Both the position numbers and the translations under genes were made by a program. The notes beneath the pieces were generated by a model. That model was not told the origin of the DNA. It searched no databases and was given only the letters and a program-made list of their open reading frames with translations. Below, one piece after another: positions 35,482-43,556 of a stretch of 64,000 nucleotides of DNA (the first letter of the stretch is position 1; the number at the start of each line of letters is the position of its first letter). The DNA lies in NCBI RefSeq assembly GCF_008973465.1, contig NZ_WBXN01000001.1:124001-188000 (forward strand), written 5' to 3'. The stretch is from Streptomyces sp. SS1-1 (GTDB lineage: Bacteria; Actinomycetota; Actinomycetes; Streptomycetales; Streptomycetaceae).

Positions 35482-36318
35482 TCAGCGCCCCGACGGCACC
35501 GCCGCCAGGATGCGGCGTGCTCCGCGTATCACGGCCTCGTCGATCATGCGGCCGGAGTCGTCCCGGGTCACGCCCGAGCCGGCCTCCTCGAAGCGCCTGA
35601 CCAGGGCGCGGGCCCCCTCCACCTCCTCCGGACTCGGGGTGAACACCTCGTTCACCACGGGAATCTGTGCCGGGTGGATGCACGAACGGCCTCCGAATCC
35701 GAGACGCTTGAGTGCCCGGGTCGACTCCCTCAGTGCGTCGAGGTCGCGGAAGTCGGTGCTGACCGGGGCCAGCGGGGCGGCCAGCCCGGCCGCCGCGCAC
35801 GCCAGAACCAACTGGGTGCGCGGCCACAGCAGTTCGCGCTCGTCCGGCCCGGGCTCGATGCCCGCGTCGGCGCACAGATCCGCCTCCCCCAACTGCATGC
35901 GCGTGACCCGCGGGCCGCGGGCGATGAGCGGCGCCGACAGCAGCGCCGACGCGCTCTCCAGCAGGGGGCACAGGCTGATCCAGGGGGCCGCCTCCAGCTC
36001 ACCGGCGACGGCCACGAGGTCACCCACCCGCTCGGTCTTGGCCACGATCAGCCCGGTGACGGCCGGTGAGGCCACGGCGCGCGCGTCGTCGCGGCCCAGG
36101 GCCCCCGGGTTGACGCGGACCCAGATCTCCGGGCCGCCCGGCCGCTCGTCCGCCGGCGGCAGCCCTTCCAGCCACGCGGCGCAGATGCCGCGGGCCGTCT
36201 CCTTGGCGTCGGGCGCGACGGCGTCCTCCAGGTCCACGATCAGGCTGTCGGCTCCCCTGTCGAGGGCCTTGGCCAGCATGTCCGGGCGGTCGGCCGGCAC
36301 GTAGAGGGCGGATCTCAC
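35482..36318 (-). CDS. HpcH/HpaI aldolase / CitE-like acyl-CoA lyase
   Basis: A 278-residue CitE-type lyase. Landmarks: MRSALYVPADRPDMLAKA, DSLIVDLEDAVAP (metal Glu/Asp), IWVRVNP (Arg), LLESASALL, and GFGGRSCIHPAQIPVVN. The family cleaves citryl-, malyl-, citramalyl- or methylmalyl-CoA, giving acetyl-CoA, pyruvate or glyoxylate. GTG start at 36318 with GGAGGAG upstream. It is the last gene of the operon, which together with the CoA-transferase and MmgE/PrpD gene suggests a final 'activate and cleave a hydroxy-dicarboxylate' step. Substrate inferred only. Confidence 0.87.
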   Translation of the reverse strand: MRSALYVPADRPDMLAKALDRGADSLIVDLEDAVAPDAKETARGICAAWLEGLPPADERPGGPEIWVRVNPGALGRDDARAVASPAVTGLIVAKTERVGDLVAVAGELEAAPWISLCPLLESASALLSAPLIARGPRVTRMQLGEADLCADAGIEPGPDERELLWPRTQLVLACAAAGLAAPLAPVSTDFRDLDALRESTRALKRLGFGGRSCIHPAQIPVVNEVFTPSPEEVEGARALVRRFEEAGSGVTRDDSGRMIDEAVIRGARRILAAVPSGR

Positions 36319-36347
36319 GGGTCTCCTCCTTCGCGGGTGCCGGTGTC

Positions 36348-37814
36348 TCAGTTGCCGGTCGGGCGGTGCAGGTAGGTGCCGACCGGCTCGCCCGTCACCT
36401 TGCCGTCGGCGAAGACGCGGTTGCCCCGCAGGAAGGTGTCGGTGACGCGGGCGCTCAGCTCGAAGCCCTCGAACGGCGTGTACTCCTGGGTGGACTCGGA
36501 GTCGGCGGCGCGCACCGTCCAGGTCTCGCTCGGGTCGACGAGCGCGATGTCCGCGTCGAAGCCCTCCGCGATGCGGCCCTTGGTGGGCAGGCCGTAGCGG
36601 CGCGAGGGGTTGTAGGAGGTGAGGGCGGCGATGCGGCCCAGCGGCAGACCGCGGCGGGTGCCCTCGGTGACCATGCCGGCGAGCAGGTACTCGGCGCCGC
36701 CGAAGCCCGACTTGGCGAGGAAGATGTCGTCCTTCGGGTCGCCGAACTTGGCCTCCTCGCGGCAGCAGGCGTGGTCCGAGACGACCCAGTCGATGGTGCC
36801 GTCGAGCACGTACTCCCACAGCGCCTCGACGTCCTCGCGCGGGCGCAGCGGAGGGTTGACCTTGCCGCCGAGGCCGTGTGCGGTGTCGATGTCGGCGAGG
36901 AGGTGGCCGACCGTGACCTCGCGGCGGAAGTCGATGTGCGGGAACGCCTTGCTCATCCGGACGGCGGCGTCGACGGCCTTGCGAGACGTCAGGTGCAGCA
37001 GGTTGATGGTGGGCAGGCCGGTCTCGTGGGCCAGGTAGGAGGCGATGGAGACGGCCAGGCCCTCGGAGTGCTGCGGGCGGGAGGCACTGTAGGCGGCGAG
37101 GCCCGTCAGGTCGCCGGCCTCCTCGACCAGCTTGGTGTAGGCGGTCATGATCTCGGCGGTCTCGCAGTGCAGCGAGAGGGAGATCTGGTCGGCGATGTCC
37201 GGGTACTGCTCGCGGGCGGCCTGGATGCCGCGCATGACGAACTCGAAGTGGGCGTAGTCGTAGCGCTCGCCCTCCGGGGTCATCAGGAAGGAGCTCTGGT
37301 CGGCGGAGCGGCCGTGCAGGCCGTGGCTGCCGTAGAACATGAACACCTTGAAGGAGGTGACGCCGTGCTCGCCGATGAGGGCGGGGATCTCGGAGATGTG
37401 CTCCTTGGACATGGGCGCCAGGTGGTAGGCGTAGTCCACGTGGGCGCGGTTCTCGGTCAGGCCGAGGACGTCCGGGAAGAAGTCGGCGTACGAGCCGCCC
37501 TTGTTGAGGTAGTAGCGGCCGGTGCGCATGTAGCTGAGGGCGGTGGTGACGCCGCCCTGGGCGCAGGCCTTGCTCTCGCTGACGGCGTCCTCGTCGAGCG
37601 GGTTGTAGATGCCCCAGTGCTGGTGGGCGTCGACGACGCCGGGGAAGGCGAGCTTGCCGCCGCCGTCGACGACCTGGGCGGCGCGGGCGGGGTCGATGCC
37701 GGGCTCGACGGCGATTATCTTTCCGTCGCGGACGGCGATGTCGGCGTTCTTCGGGTCGTCCTGCTCGTCGGTCACGACGCGGACGTTGGTCAGGACGAGG
37801 TCGAAGTCAGTCAC
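36348..37814 (-). CDS. Hydantoinase/dihydroorotase-type amidohydrolase
   Basis: A 488-residue cyclic amidohydrolase. Metal motifs: VVDAHQHWG (HxH), SFKVFMFYG (candidate carboxylated Lys), SLHCET (His), LLHLTSRKAV (His) and WVVSDHACC (Asp). The family opens cyclic amides such as hydantoins, dihydropyrimidines, allantoin or dihydroorotate. GTG start at 37814 with GGAGG five bases upstream; it overlaps the MmgE/PrpD stop. The presence of a ring-opening amidohydrolase in an operon with an M20 and a cyclase-type hydrolase points to an N-heterocycle or cyclic imide substrate, which is inference. Confidence 0.87.
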   Translation of the reverse strand: MTDFDLVLTNVRVVTDEQDDPKNADIAVRDGKIIAVEPGIDPARAAQVVDGGGKLAFPGVVDAHQHWGIYNPLDEDAVSESKACAQGGVTTALSYMRTGRYYLNKGGSYADFFPDVLGLTENRAHVDYAYHLAPMSKEHISEIPALIGEHGVTSFKVFMFYGSHGLHGRSADQSSFLMTPEGERYDYAHFEFVMRGIQAAREQYPDIADQISLSLHCETAEIMTAYTKLVEEAGDLTGLAAYSASRPQHSEGLAVSIASYLAHETGLPTINLLHLTSRKAVDAAVRMSKAFPHIDFRREVTVGHLLADIDTAHGLGGKVNPPLRPREDVEALWEYVLDGTIDWVVSDHACCREEAKFGDPKDDIFLAKSGFGGAEYLLAGMVTEGTRRGLPLGRIAALTSYNPSRRYGLPTKGRIAEGFDADIALVDPSETWTVRAADSESTQEYTPFEGFELSARVTDTFLRGNRVFADGKVTGEPVGTYLHRPTGN

Positions 37815-39246
37815 GGGGGCCTCCAGCCAGGTTGGTCAGCTCGGCGAGGGGGGCGAGCAGATCGTGGATACGGTCGAGTTCGCCGAGGCGTCTGCCTCGG
37901 TCCATCACCAGGTCGATGTCGGGTTCCGACAGTCGGTCCCGGGCGTTGTCGCGGAACTTCAGCTCCAGCTCGTCGTCGGAGAGCGGGCGGAGCGAGCCGC
38001 CGCGGTTGCTGAGCACCTCTTCGCGCCAGACACGTCCGTCGGTGTCGTGGGCGGTGAGGACGGCGGGGAACTGCGCGGGGAAGATCGCGGTGGCCGTGTC
38101 GTCCTCCACCACCTCCACCTTCGCCATCAGCTCCCGGCGGACCGGGTCGCGGGCGAGGTCGTCGGTGAAGTCGTCCAGGCCGAGGCCCAGTCCACCGCCT
38201 CCGCCGAGGAGTCCCGCGGCGACCATGTACGGGCCGGAGAACTGCGCCTGGTAGCCGGTCTCGGGGGCGCGCTTGCCCTCGATGGGCTGACCGATGGTGC
38301 GGATCACCGGACCGGGCACGCCGAGGACGAGGCGTTCGACGCGGGCCGGGTCCAGGCCCCTGTCCCGCAGCGCCATGGCGGCGTCGGCGGCGGTGTGGGT
38401 GAAGTGGTTGGCCGGGTACGGCTTGAAGAAGATGCCGGGGACGGCCCACTCGGTGCCCAGGCCCTCGGTGATGGCGGTGGGGTCGTAGACGCCGTGGAGC
38501 CACGCCTCGAAGAACCCGAAGCGCCCTTCGAGGACGGTGGGCGGGCCGGTGAAGCCCCGCCGGACGAGCTGGGCGGCGGTGACGGCGGACTGGGCGGCCA
38601 GGCCGCAGTGCAGCCGCTTGACGGTGCCGCCGGTGCGGTTGGCCTCGATGATGCCGGCGGCCATGGAGGCGGCGATGCCGAGCACGCTCTGAAGTCCGTC
38701 CTCGTCGAGGCCCAGGAGCAGTCCGGCGGCGACGGCGCCGCCGAGGGCTCCGCAGATGGAGGTGGCGTGCTGGCCGTGCTCGAAGAAGGTCGAGTTGCCG
38801 GCCTCGCGGTCGTAGCCCGCCATGCCGAGCCGGACGCAGACCTCCAGGCCGACGGCGATGGCGTGGACCGTGCGGCGGCCGTCGGCGCCGGACGACTCCG
38901 CCGCGGCGAGGGCGGCGGGCACGACCGAGGCGCTGGGGTGCAGTACGGACGGCAGATGGGTGTCGTCGTAGTCCAGGGAGTGCGCGAGGACACCGTTGGC
39001 GAGGGCGGCGAGCGGTGCGGGCAGCGGGGTGGCGCCGCCGATGACCGTGGCCTGGGGCTGGCCGCCCTGTTCGCGGACGTGCTCGACGATGGCGGTGGAG
39101 GTGGGCAGCCGGTGGGCGGCCACGCACAGTCCGAGGACGTCGACGACCCGCTTGCGGACGCTGTCGACGACGTCGGCCGGCAGGGTCTCGTAGGAGGTCT
39201 GGGTGGCGAACTCGGCGAGCCGGCGGGCGAGAGTGTGCTCAGCCAC
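37807..39246 (-). CDS. MmgE/PrpD-family protein
   Basis: A 479-residue member of the 2-methylcitrate dehydratase/cis-aconitate decarboxylase family. Recognised segments: VVDVLGLCVAAHRLP, NGVLAHSLDYDDTHLPSVLHPSASVVPAALAAAE (quoted in parts NGVLAHSLDYDDTH and LHPSASVVPAAL), GGTVKRLHCGLAAQSAV and KPYPANHFTH. Members dehydrate or decarboxylate tricarboxylates. GTG start at 39246 overlaps the cyclase gene by 8 bases, with GAGGACGAGGACC upstream. It probably provides the hydro-lyase or decarboxylase step before the CitE-like lyase. Confidence 0.88.
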   Translation of the reverse strand: MAEHTLARRLAEFATQTSYETLPADVVDSVRKRVVDVLGLCVAAHRLPTSTAIVEHVREQGGQPQATVIGGATPLPAPLAALANGVLAHSLDYDDTHLPSVLHPSASVVPAALAAAESSGADGRRTVHAIAVGLEVCVRLGMAGYDREAGNSTFFEHGQHATSICGALGGAVAAGLLLGLDEDGLQSVLGIAASMAAGIIEANRTGGTVKRLHCGLAAQSAVTAAQLVRRGFTGPPTVLEGRFGFFEAWLHGVYDPTAITEGLGTEWAVPGIFFKPYPANHFTHTAADAAMALRDRGLDPARVERLVLGVPGPVIRTIGQPIEGKRAPETGYQAQFSGPYMVAAGLLGGGGGLGLGLDDFTDDLARDPVRRELMAKVEVVEDDTATAIFPAQFPAVLTAHDTDGRVWREEVLSNRGGSLRPLSDDELELKFRDNARDRLSEPDIDLVMDRGRRLGELDRIHDLLAPLAELTNLAGGPRD

Positions 39247-40120
39247 GGTCCTCGTCCTCCTGCGCGGTGCCGACCACGGCGAGCGGGCGCACCGGGGATC
39301 CGGTGGCGCCGAACAGCGGCAGCGGGGAGAGCACGAAGGTGAACTCGTGGACCTGCTGTGCGGCGATCTCCTCCAGGTCGAGGGTCTCGATGATGTAGAT
39401 GCCGGCTTCGACGAGCAGGACGCGGTGGGCGGGGAGGCTGGCGTGTCCGGCGCCGGGGGCGAGGTGTTCGAAGGCGATGGTGTCGGCGCCGGCGGCGTGC
39501 ACCCCGCGGGCGGCGAGCCACTGCGCGCCGGCCTCCCCGATGCCGGGGACGCCGGAGTCGTGGCCGATGTAAGTGTCACGGTCGGGCGCGTCGAACTGGC
39601 GGCCCCAGCCGCTGCGGATGAGGACGACGTCGCCGCTGCCGACGGGGGTGCCCTGGCGCTGTTCGGTGGCCTCCAGGTCGGCGACGGTGATCTCGTAGCC
39701 GGGCTCGCAGCCCTCGGCGCCGAGCGCCGCGGGCACGTCGAGGAGGACACCGCGGCGGACCATGGGGGCGATGGTGTGCGCGCCGTGGTCGGGGTAGACA
39801 CCGCCCTGGTTGGCCTCCTGCGCGTCGGCGCCGCCGAACAGCTTGCCGTTGTGGGAGACGTGGGCGAAGGCGTCGATGTGGGTGCCGACGTGGGTGCCCA
39901 TGACGAGCATGTCGTTGGCCGCGGAGCCGCCGTCGGCGCGGGTGCGGTCGCCGTGGCGGCGCGGCAGGGTGTGCCAGTAGGCGGGGTGGTTCGGCGACTG
40001 CGGCATCCCGATGTAGAGCCTGCGGCCGAGGTCGAGCACGCGCACACCCCGGGTGACCGCCGCGAGCAGCGGGTCCGGTGTTCTGGTCTGCGTGGGGGTG
40101 ATGGAAGCGGTGCCAGTCAT
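39239..40120 (-). CDS. Cyclase-family metal hydrolase (kynurenine-formamidase-like)
   Basis: A 293-residue protein with the diagnostic metal motif HVGTHIDAFAH. Further family segments: DVVLIRSGWGRQF, GEAGAQWLAARGVHAAGADTIA (in two parts), LLVEAGIYIIETLDLEE. Relatives are kynurenine formamidase, isatin hydrolase and other amide or imide hydrolases with Mn/Zn. ATG 40120 lies 52 bases after the CoA-transferase stop. In this operon it could hydrolyse a formamide, lactam or isatin-like ring; this is inference from the family. Confidence 0.87.
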   Translation of the reverse strand: MTGTASITPTQTRTPDPLLAAVTRGVRVLDLGRRLYIGMPQSPNHPAYWHTLPRRHGDRTRADGGSAANDMLVMGTHVGTHIDAFAHVSHNGKLFGGADAQEANQGGVYPDHGAHTIAPMVRRGVLLDVPAALGAEGCEPGYEITVADLEATEQRQGTPVGSGDVVLIRSGWGRQFDAPDRDTYIGHDSGVPGIGEAGAQWLAARGVHAAGADTIAFEHLAPGAGHASLPAHRVLLVEAGIYIIETLDLEEIAAQQVHEFTFVLSPLPLFGATGSPVRPLAVVGTAQEDEDRG

Positions 40121-40172
40121 GTGCGGGCCGTCCTTCTTTCTGAATAGGAGCGCTCGTGCCGGTCCTGAGGGG

Positions 40173-41405
40173 TCAGGAGACGGCCTTGCGCTGACGGAGT
40201 TCGGCGACCTTGCCGGGGTCGATACCGAGTTCGCCGACGAGGACGTCGTCGGTGTCGGCTCCCAGGGCGCGCCCGGTGAAGCGGATCCGGCCGGGGGTGT
40301 CGGACATGCGCCACATGACGTTGTGCATGAGCAGCGGGCCGAAGTCCTCGTCCTCGACGGTGGTGAGCATGTCGGTGGCGCGGATGTGGGGATCGTTGAC
40401 GAGGTCGTGTGCGTCGTACACCGGTGCCACGGCGGCGCCGGCCTCGGTGAACTCGTTGATGACCTTCTCTCGGGTGCGTTCGGCGATCCAGCCGCCGACG
40501 AGGTCGTCGAGGAGGTCGGCGTGTGCGGCACGGCCGTGTCCGGTGGCGAACCAGTCCTCTTCGATGATCTCGGGGTGTCCCACCAGTTCCAGGACGCGTT
40601 CGGCGATGCGCTGGGCGCTGGTGGAGACGGCGACCCAGTGGCCGTCACTGGTGCGGTAGGTGTTGCGGGGTGCGTTGTTAGTGGAGCGGTTGCCGTGCCG
40701 CTGCTTGACGATGCCGAGCTGGTCGTAGACGGTCGGCGAGGGTCCCACGGCGGTCATGATCGGTTCGATGAGGCTCATGTCGACGACCTGGCCGCGGTGT
40801 TCGGGGTCGCGGTCGCGGTGGTACAGGGCCATGGTGGTGGCCGAGGAGGCGGCGATACCGCAGATGGTGTCGGCGAGGCCGAACGCCGGGAGGGTCGGCG
40901 GGCCGTCGGGTTCACCGGTGAGGTGGGCGAAGCCGCTCATGGCCTCGGCGAGGGTGCCGAAGCCGGCCCGGGCGGCATAGGGGCCCTGCTGGCCGAAGCC
41001 GGTGATACGCACGATCACCAGTCCCGGGTTGAGCTCGTGCAGGACGTCGGGACCGAGGCCCCAGCGCTCCAGGGTGCCGGGGCGGAAGTTCTCGACCAGG
41101 ACGTCGGCGGTGGCCACGAGCCGGCGGAAGATCTCGGCGCCGTCGGCGTCGGACAGGCTCAGGCCGATGGTGCGCTTGTTGCGGGAGAGTTCCTTCCACC
41201 ACAGCGGGATGCCGTTCTTGGACTCGCCGTGGCCGCGCATCCCGTCCCCGGCGACGGGATGCTCGATCTTGATGACCTCGGCGCCGTAGTCGCCGAGCAG
41301 TTGGGCGCACAGCGGTCCGGCGAGGATGGTGGAGGCGTCGATGACCCGGATCCCCTCCAGGGGACCCGCGGCGGGGCCGGGAGCCTGCTCGGTGCGTGCC
41401 TTCAT
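40173..41405 (-). CDS. CaiB/BaiF family CoA-transferase
   Basis: A 410-residue class III CoA-transferase: VIDASTILAGPLCAQLLGDYGA, VIKIEHP, NKRTIGLSL, DVLVENFRPGTLERWGL, ITGFGQQGPYA and AFGLADTICG, the last with the expected catalytic Asp. The family moves CoA between carboxylic acids through an Asp-anhydride. ATG overlaps the IclR stop (ATGA). It would activate a (di)carboxylate for cleavage by the CitE-like lyase. Confidence 0.92.
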   Translation of the reverse strand: MKARTEQAPGPAAGPLEGIRVIDASTILAGPLCAQLLGDYGAEVIKIEHPVAGDGMRGHGESKNGIPLWWKELSRNKRTIGLSLSDADGAEIFRRLVATADVLVENFRPGTLERWGLGPDVLHELNPGLVIVRITGFGQQGPYAARAGFGTLAEAMSGFAHLTGEPDGPPTLPAFGLADTICGIAASSATTMALYHRDRDPEHRGQVVDMSLIEPIMTAVGPSPTVYDQLGIVKQRHGNRSTNNAPRNTYRTSDGHWVAVSTSAQRIAERVLELVGHPEIIEEDWFATGHGRAAHADLLDDLVGGWIAERTREKVINEFTEAGAAVAPVYDAHDLVNDPHIRATDMLTTVEDEDFGPLLMHNVMWRMSDTPGRIRFTGRALGADTDDVLVGELGIDPGKVAELRQRKAVS

Positions 41406-42220
41406 GGGGTGTCCTTTCGTTCCTCGGCGGTGTCCCGTACGGCACCGAGGTCGGCGGAGATGTCGGAGGCCGCCCGGGCGACGTGCTCCCCGAGGCGGGA
41501 GCTGCTGGTCTCGCCGAACATGCCCTTGGTCCCGCAGATGGAGACCGAGCCCACGACCTGGCCTATCGGCCCGTACACGCAGGCCGCCACGCTGGCCGCC
41601 TCGACCTGCCGTTCGCCGACGCTGACCGCGTAGCCGACCGCCCTGATGGCCTTGATCTCGTCGCGCAGGGTGGTCGCCGAGGTGATGGTGGCGTCGGTGA
41701 CGCCGTCGAGGCGGTGGTGGGCGATGTAGTCCTCCACCTCGATGTCGGGCAGGGCGGCGAGGATCGCCTTCGAGGACGAGCCGGCGTGCAGCGGGTGGCT
41801 GGTGCCGAGCGCGACCGACATGCGGATCTCCTGGCGGGAGAGGACCTGGTCGACGTAGACGCGCGACCAGCCCTGCCGCAGGGAGAGGGTGGTGGTCTGG
41901 CCGGTCCGCTCGGCGAGGGCCACCAGGTGCCGGTGGGCGATGGAGGGCACGTCCAGTTCGCGCATCGCGGCGAGTCCGATGTTCAACGCGCCGGGGCCCA
42001 TCCGGTAGGCCTTGGTGGTCTCCTCGAAGGAGAGGAAGTTCTCCGCGACGAGTTCCCGCAGGATGCGGTGGGCGACCGCCTTGGGCAGTCCCGTTTCGCG
42101 TGCGATCACCGAGACGCCCTGGCCGTGCGGGGCACGGGCGATGGCGTCGATCACGGCGAGCGCCCGGGAGATCCCCGAACGGCTGCGGGTCGTGGAGTCG
42201 GCGGCGTCGTCGATGATCAT
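41402..42220 (-). CDS. IclR-family regulator of the intact cluster
   Basis: A 272-residue regulator, near twin of the protein at 28073-28891. Winged helix VSVIARETGLPKAVAHRILRELV (parts), effector domain with PLHAGSSSKAILAALP and LDGVTDATITSATTL. GAGGTTTC precedes the ATG. It sits inside the minus-strand run, between the hydrolase/Ohr fusion and the CoA-transferase, and is translationally coupled to the latter. A likely operator is the long inverted repeat upstream of the first gene (53000-53036). Confidence 0.92.
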   Translation of the reverse strand: MIIDDAADSTTRSRSGISRALAVIDAIARAPHGQGVSVIARETGLPKAVAHRILRELVAENFLSFEETTKAYRMGPGALNIGLAAMRELDVPSIAHRHLVALAERTGQTTTLSLRQGWSRVYVDQVLSRQEIRMSVALGTSHPLHAGSSSKAILAALPDIEVEDYIAHHRLDGVTDATITSATTLRDEIKAIRAVGYAVSVGERQVEAASVAACVYGPIGQVVGSVSICGTKGMFGETSSSRLGEHVARAASDISADLGAVRDTAEERKDTP

Positions 42221-42296
42221 CGAAACCTCGATCGGTCGGTCGGCCCGCGGGTGCGGGCCGACGTGAATGGGTCGCTCACGCGAAGGGCCTATGGCG

Positions 42297-43556
42297 TCAA
42301 CTGGTGCCGTTGGCCTCGGTGATGACCGCGATGTTGCCCCGGACCGCGTTGGAGTAGGGGCAGACCGTGTGCGTGATGGCCACCAGTTCCTCCAGGACCT
42401 CCTGGGGGCACTCCGGGGCGCTGACCACCAGGCGGGCCGCGATGCCGTAGGTCCCGCCCGGCCTGGTGCCGAGGGTGACGGAGGCGGTGACGGTGACCGG
42501 TCCCGCGGTGACCCTCTTGCGGCGCTCGGCGACGCCGAGGGCGCTGGCGAAGCAGGCGGCGTAGCCGGCGGCGAACAGCTCCTCGGGGTCGGTGCCGGTG
42601 TCGCCGTCGGTGCGCTCGGCGGGACGCGTCAGCTTCACGTCGAGGGCGCCGGTGGTGGAGCGGGCGCGGCCGGCACGGCCGCCCGTCACCTCGACGGTGG
42701 CGGTGTAGACGGGCGTGAACTTCGGTTTGGGCGCGGCGGCGTGGGCGAGGACGTGGGCGGCGACGGAGTCGGCGAACACCTCCGGCTGCTCCTCGGCGAC
42801 GAAGTCCGTGCCACCCGGGATGCGGACCAGGGGCGCGTGCGGGAACGCGGCCGTGACGACGTCGTTCATCCGGTCCAGGACGTCCTCGCTGCCGTGGAGC
42901 AGCAGGGTGGGGACGCCGGCGATGGCGGCGATGTCGGGCTTGTGCTGGAAGACGGCGCGGTAGGCGACGCCGTAGTCCGGGCCGACGCTCAGGTACTCGG
43001 CGACCTGGCGGCTCGCGGACTCCGCGGAGATGGTCGGGTACAGCCATCGGACGCGGTCCCAGATGACCTTGAGGTGGCTGCCGTCGGCGGCGGGGGTGTA
43101 GCCGGGGGCGTAGCCCGCGGCCTTCTCGGCGCGCTCCTCGTCGCTGTAGACCGGGATGCCCTGGAAGATCAGGCCGAGGACTCGGTCGCGCTTCTGGCGG
43201 GCGGCCTCGGCGGAGACGATCGCGCCGGTGTGCTGGCCGAGGAGGTGGACCTTCTGCAGGCCGAGGGCGTCGACTATCTCCCACAGGGCGCCGGCGTAGT
43301 CCGGGATGGACCACTGCTCGGGGGTCGGGTCGGACATTCCGAAGCCGGGGGTGTCGATGGCGACGACGTTGAGGCCGTGGGATGCGAGGGCGGCCATCGC
43401 GGGCTCGTAGGTGGCCGACGACAGGGGCGACTGGTGGACGATGACCAGGGCGGGGGCGTCGGCGTCGCCGGCGCGGCGGTAGTGGACCTGGCCCCAGGGC
43501 AGCTCCAGGTACGCGCGGTGCGAGGAGCCCTTCATGTGGGTGGCGTGGGTGGTCAC
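42297..43556 (-). CDS. Alpha/beta-hydrolase-like domain fused to an Ohr/OsmC domain
   Basis: A 419-residue fusion. Residues 1 to about 270 are an alpha/beta hydrolase fold, but the nucleophile elbow reads GQHTG (His109 for Ser) and the usual catalytic-His position reads GGTDF (Asp251); the acid in HGSED (Asp225) is kept. Residues about 278-419 are an organic-hydroperoxide-resistance domain with both redox Cys: EELFAAGYAACFASAL (Cys335) and VCPYSNAVRGN (Cys399). A KPKFTP linker joins them. GTG 43556 overlaps the M20 stop (GTGA). I know the two families only as separate proteins. The Ohr half should reduce organic peroxides; the role of the first half is unclear. Confidence 0.88.
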   Translation of the reverse strand: MTTHATHMKGSSHRAYLELPWGQVHYRRAGDADAPALVIVHQSPLSSATYEPAMAALASHGLNVVAIDTPGFGMSDPTPEQWSIPDYAGALWEIVDALGLQKVHLLGQHTGAIVSAEAARQKRDRVLGLIFQGIPVYSDEERAEKAAGYAPGYTPAADGSHLKVIWDRVRWLYPTISAESASRQVAEYLSVGPDYGVAYRAVFQHKPDIAAIAGVPTLLLHGSEDVLDRMNDVVTAAFPHAPLVRIPGGTDFVAEEQPEVFADSVAAHVLAHAAAPKPKFTPVYTATVEVTGGRAGRARSTTGALDVKLTRPAERTDGDTGTDPEELFAAGYAACFASALGVAERRKRVTAGPVTVTASVTLGTRPGGTYGIAARLVVSAPECPQEVLEELVAITHTVCPYSNAVRGNIAVITEANGTS

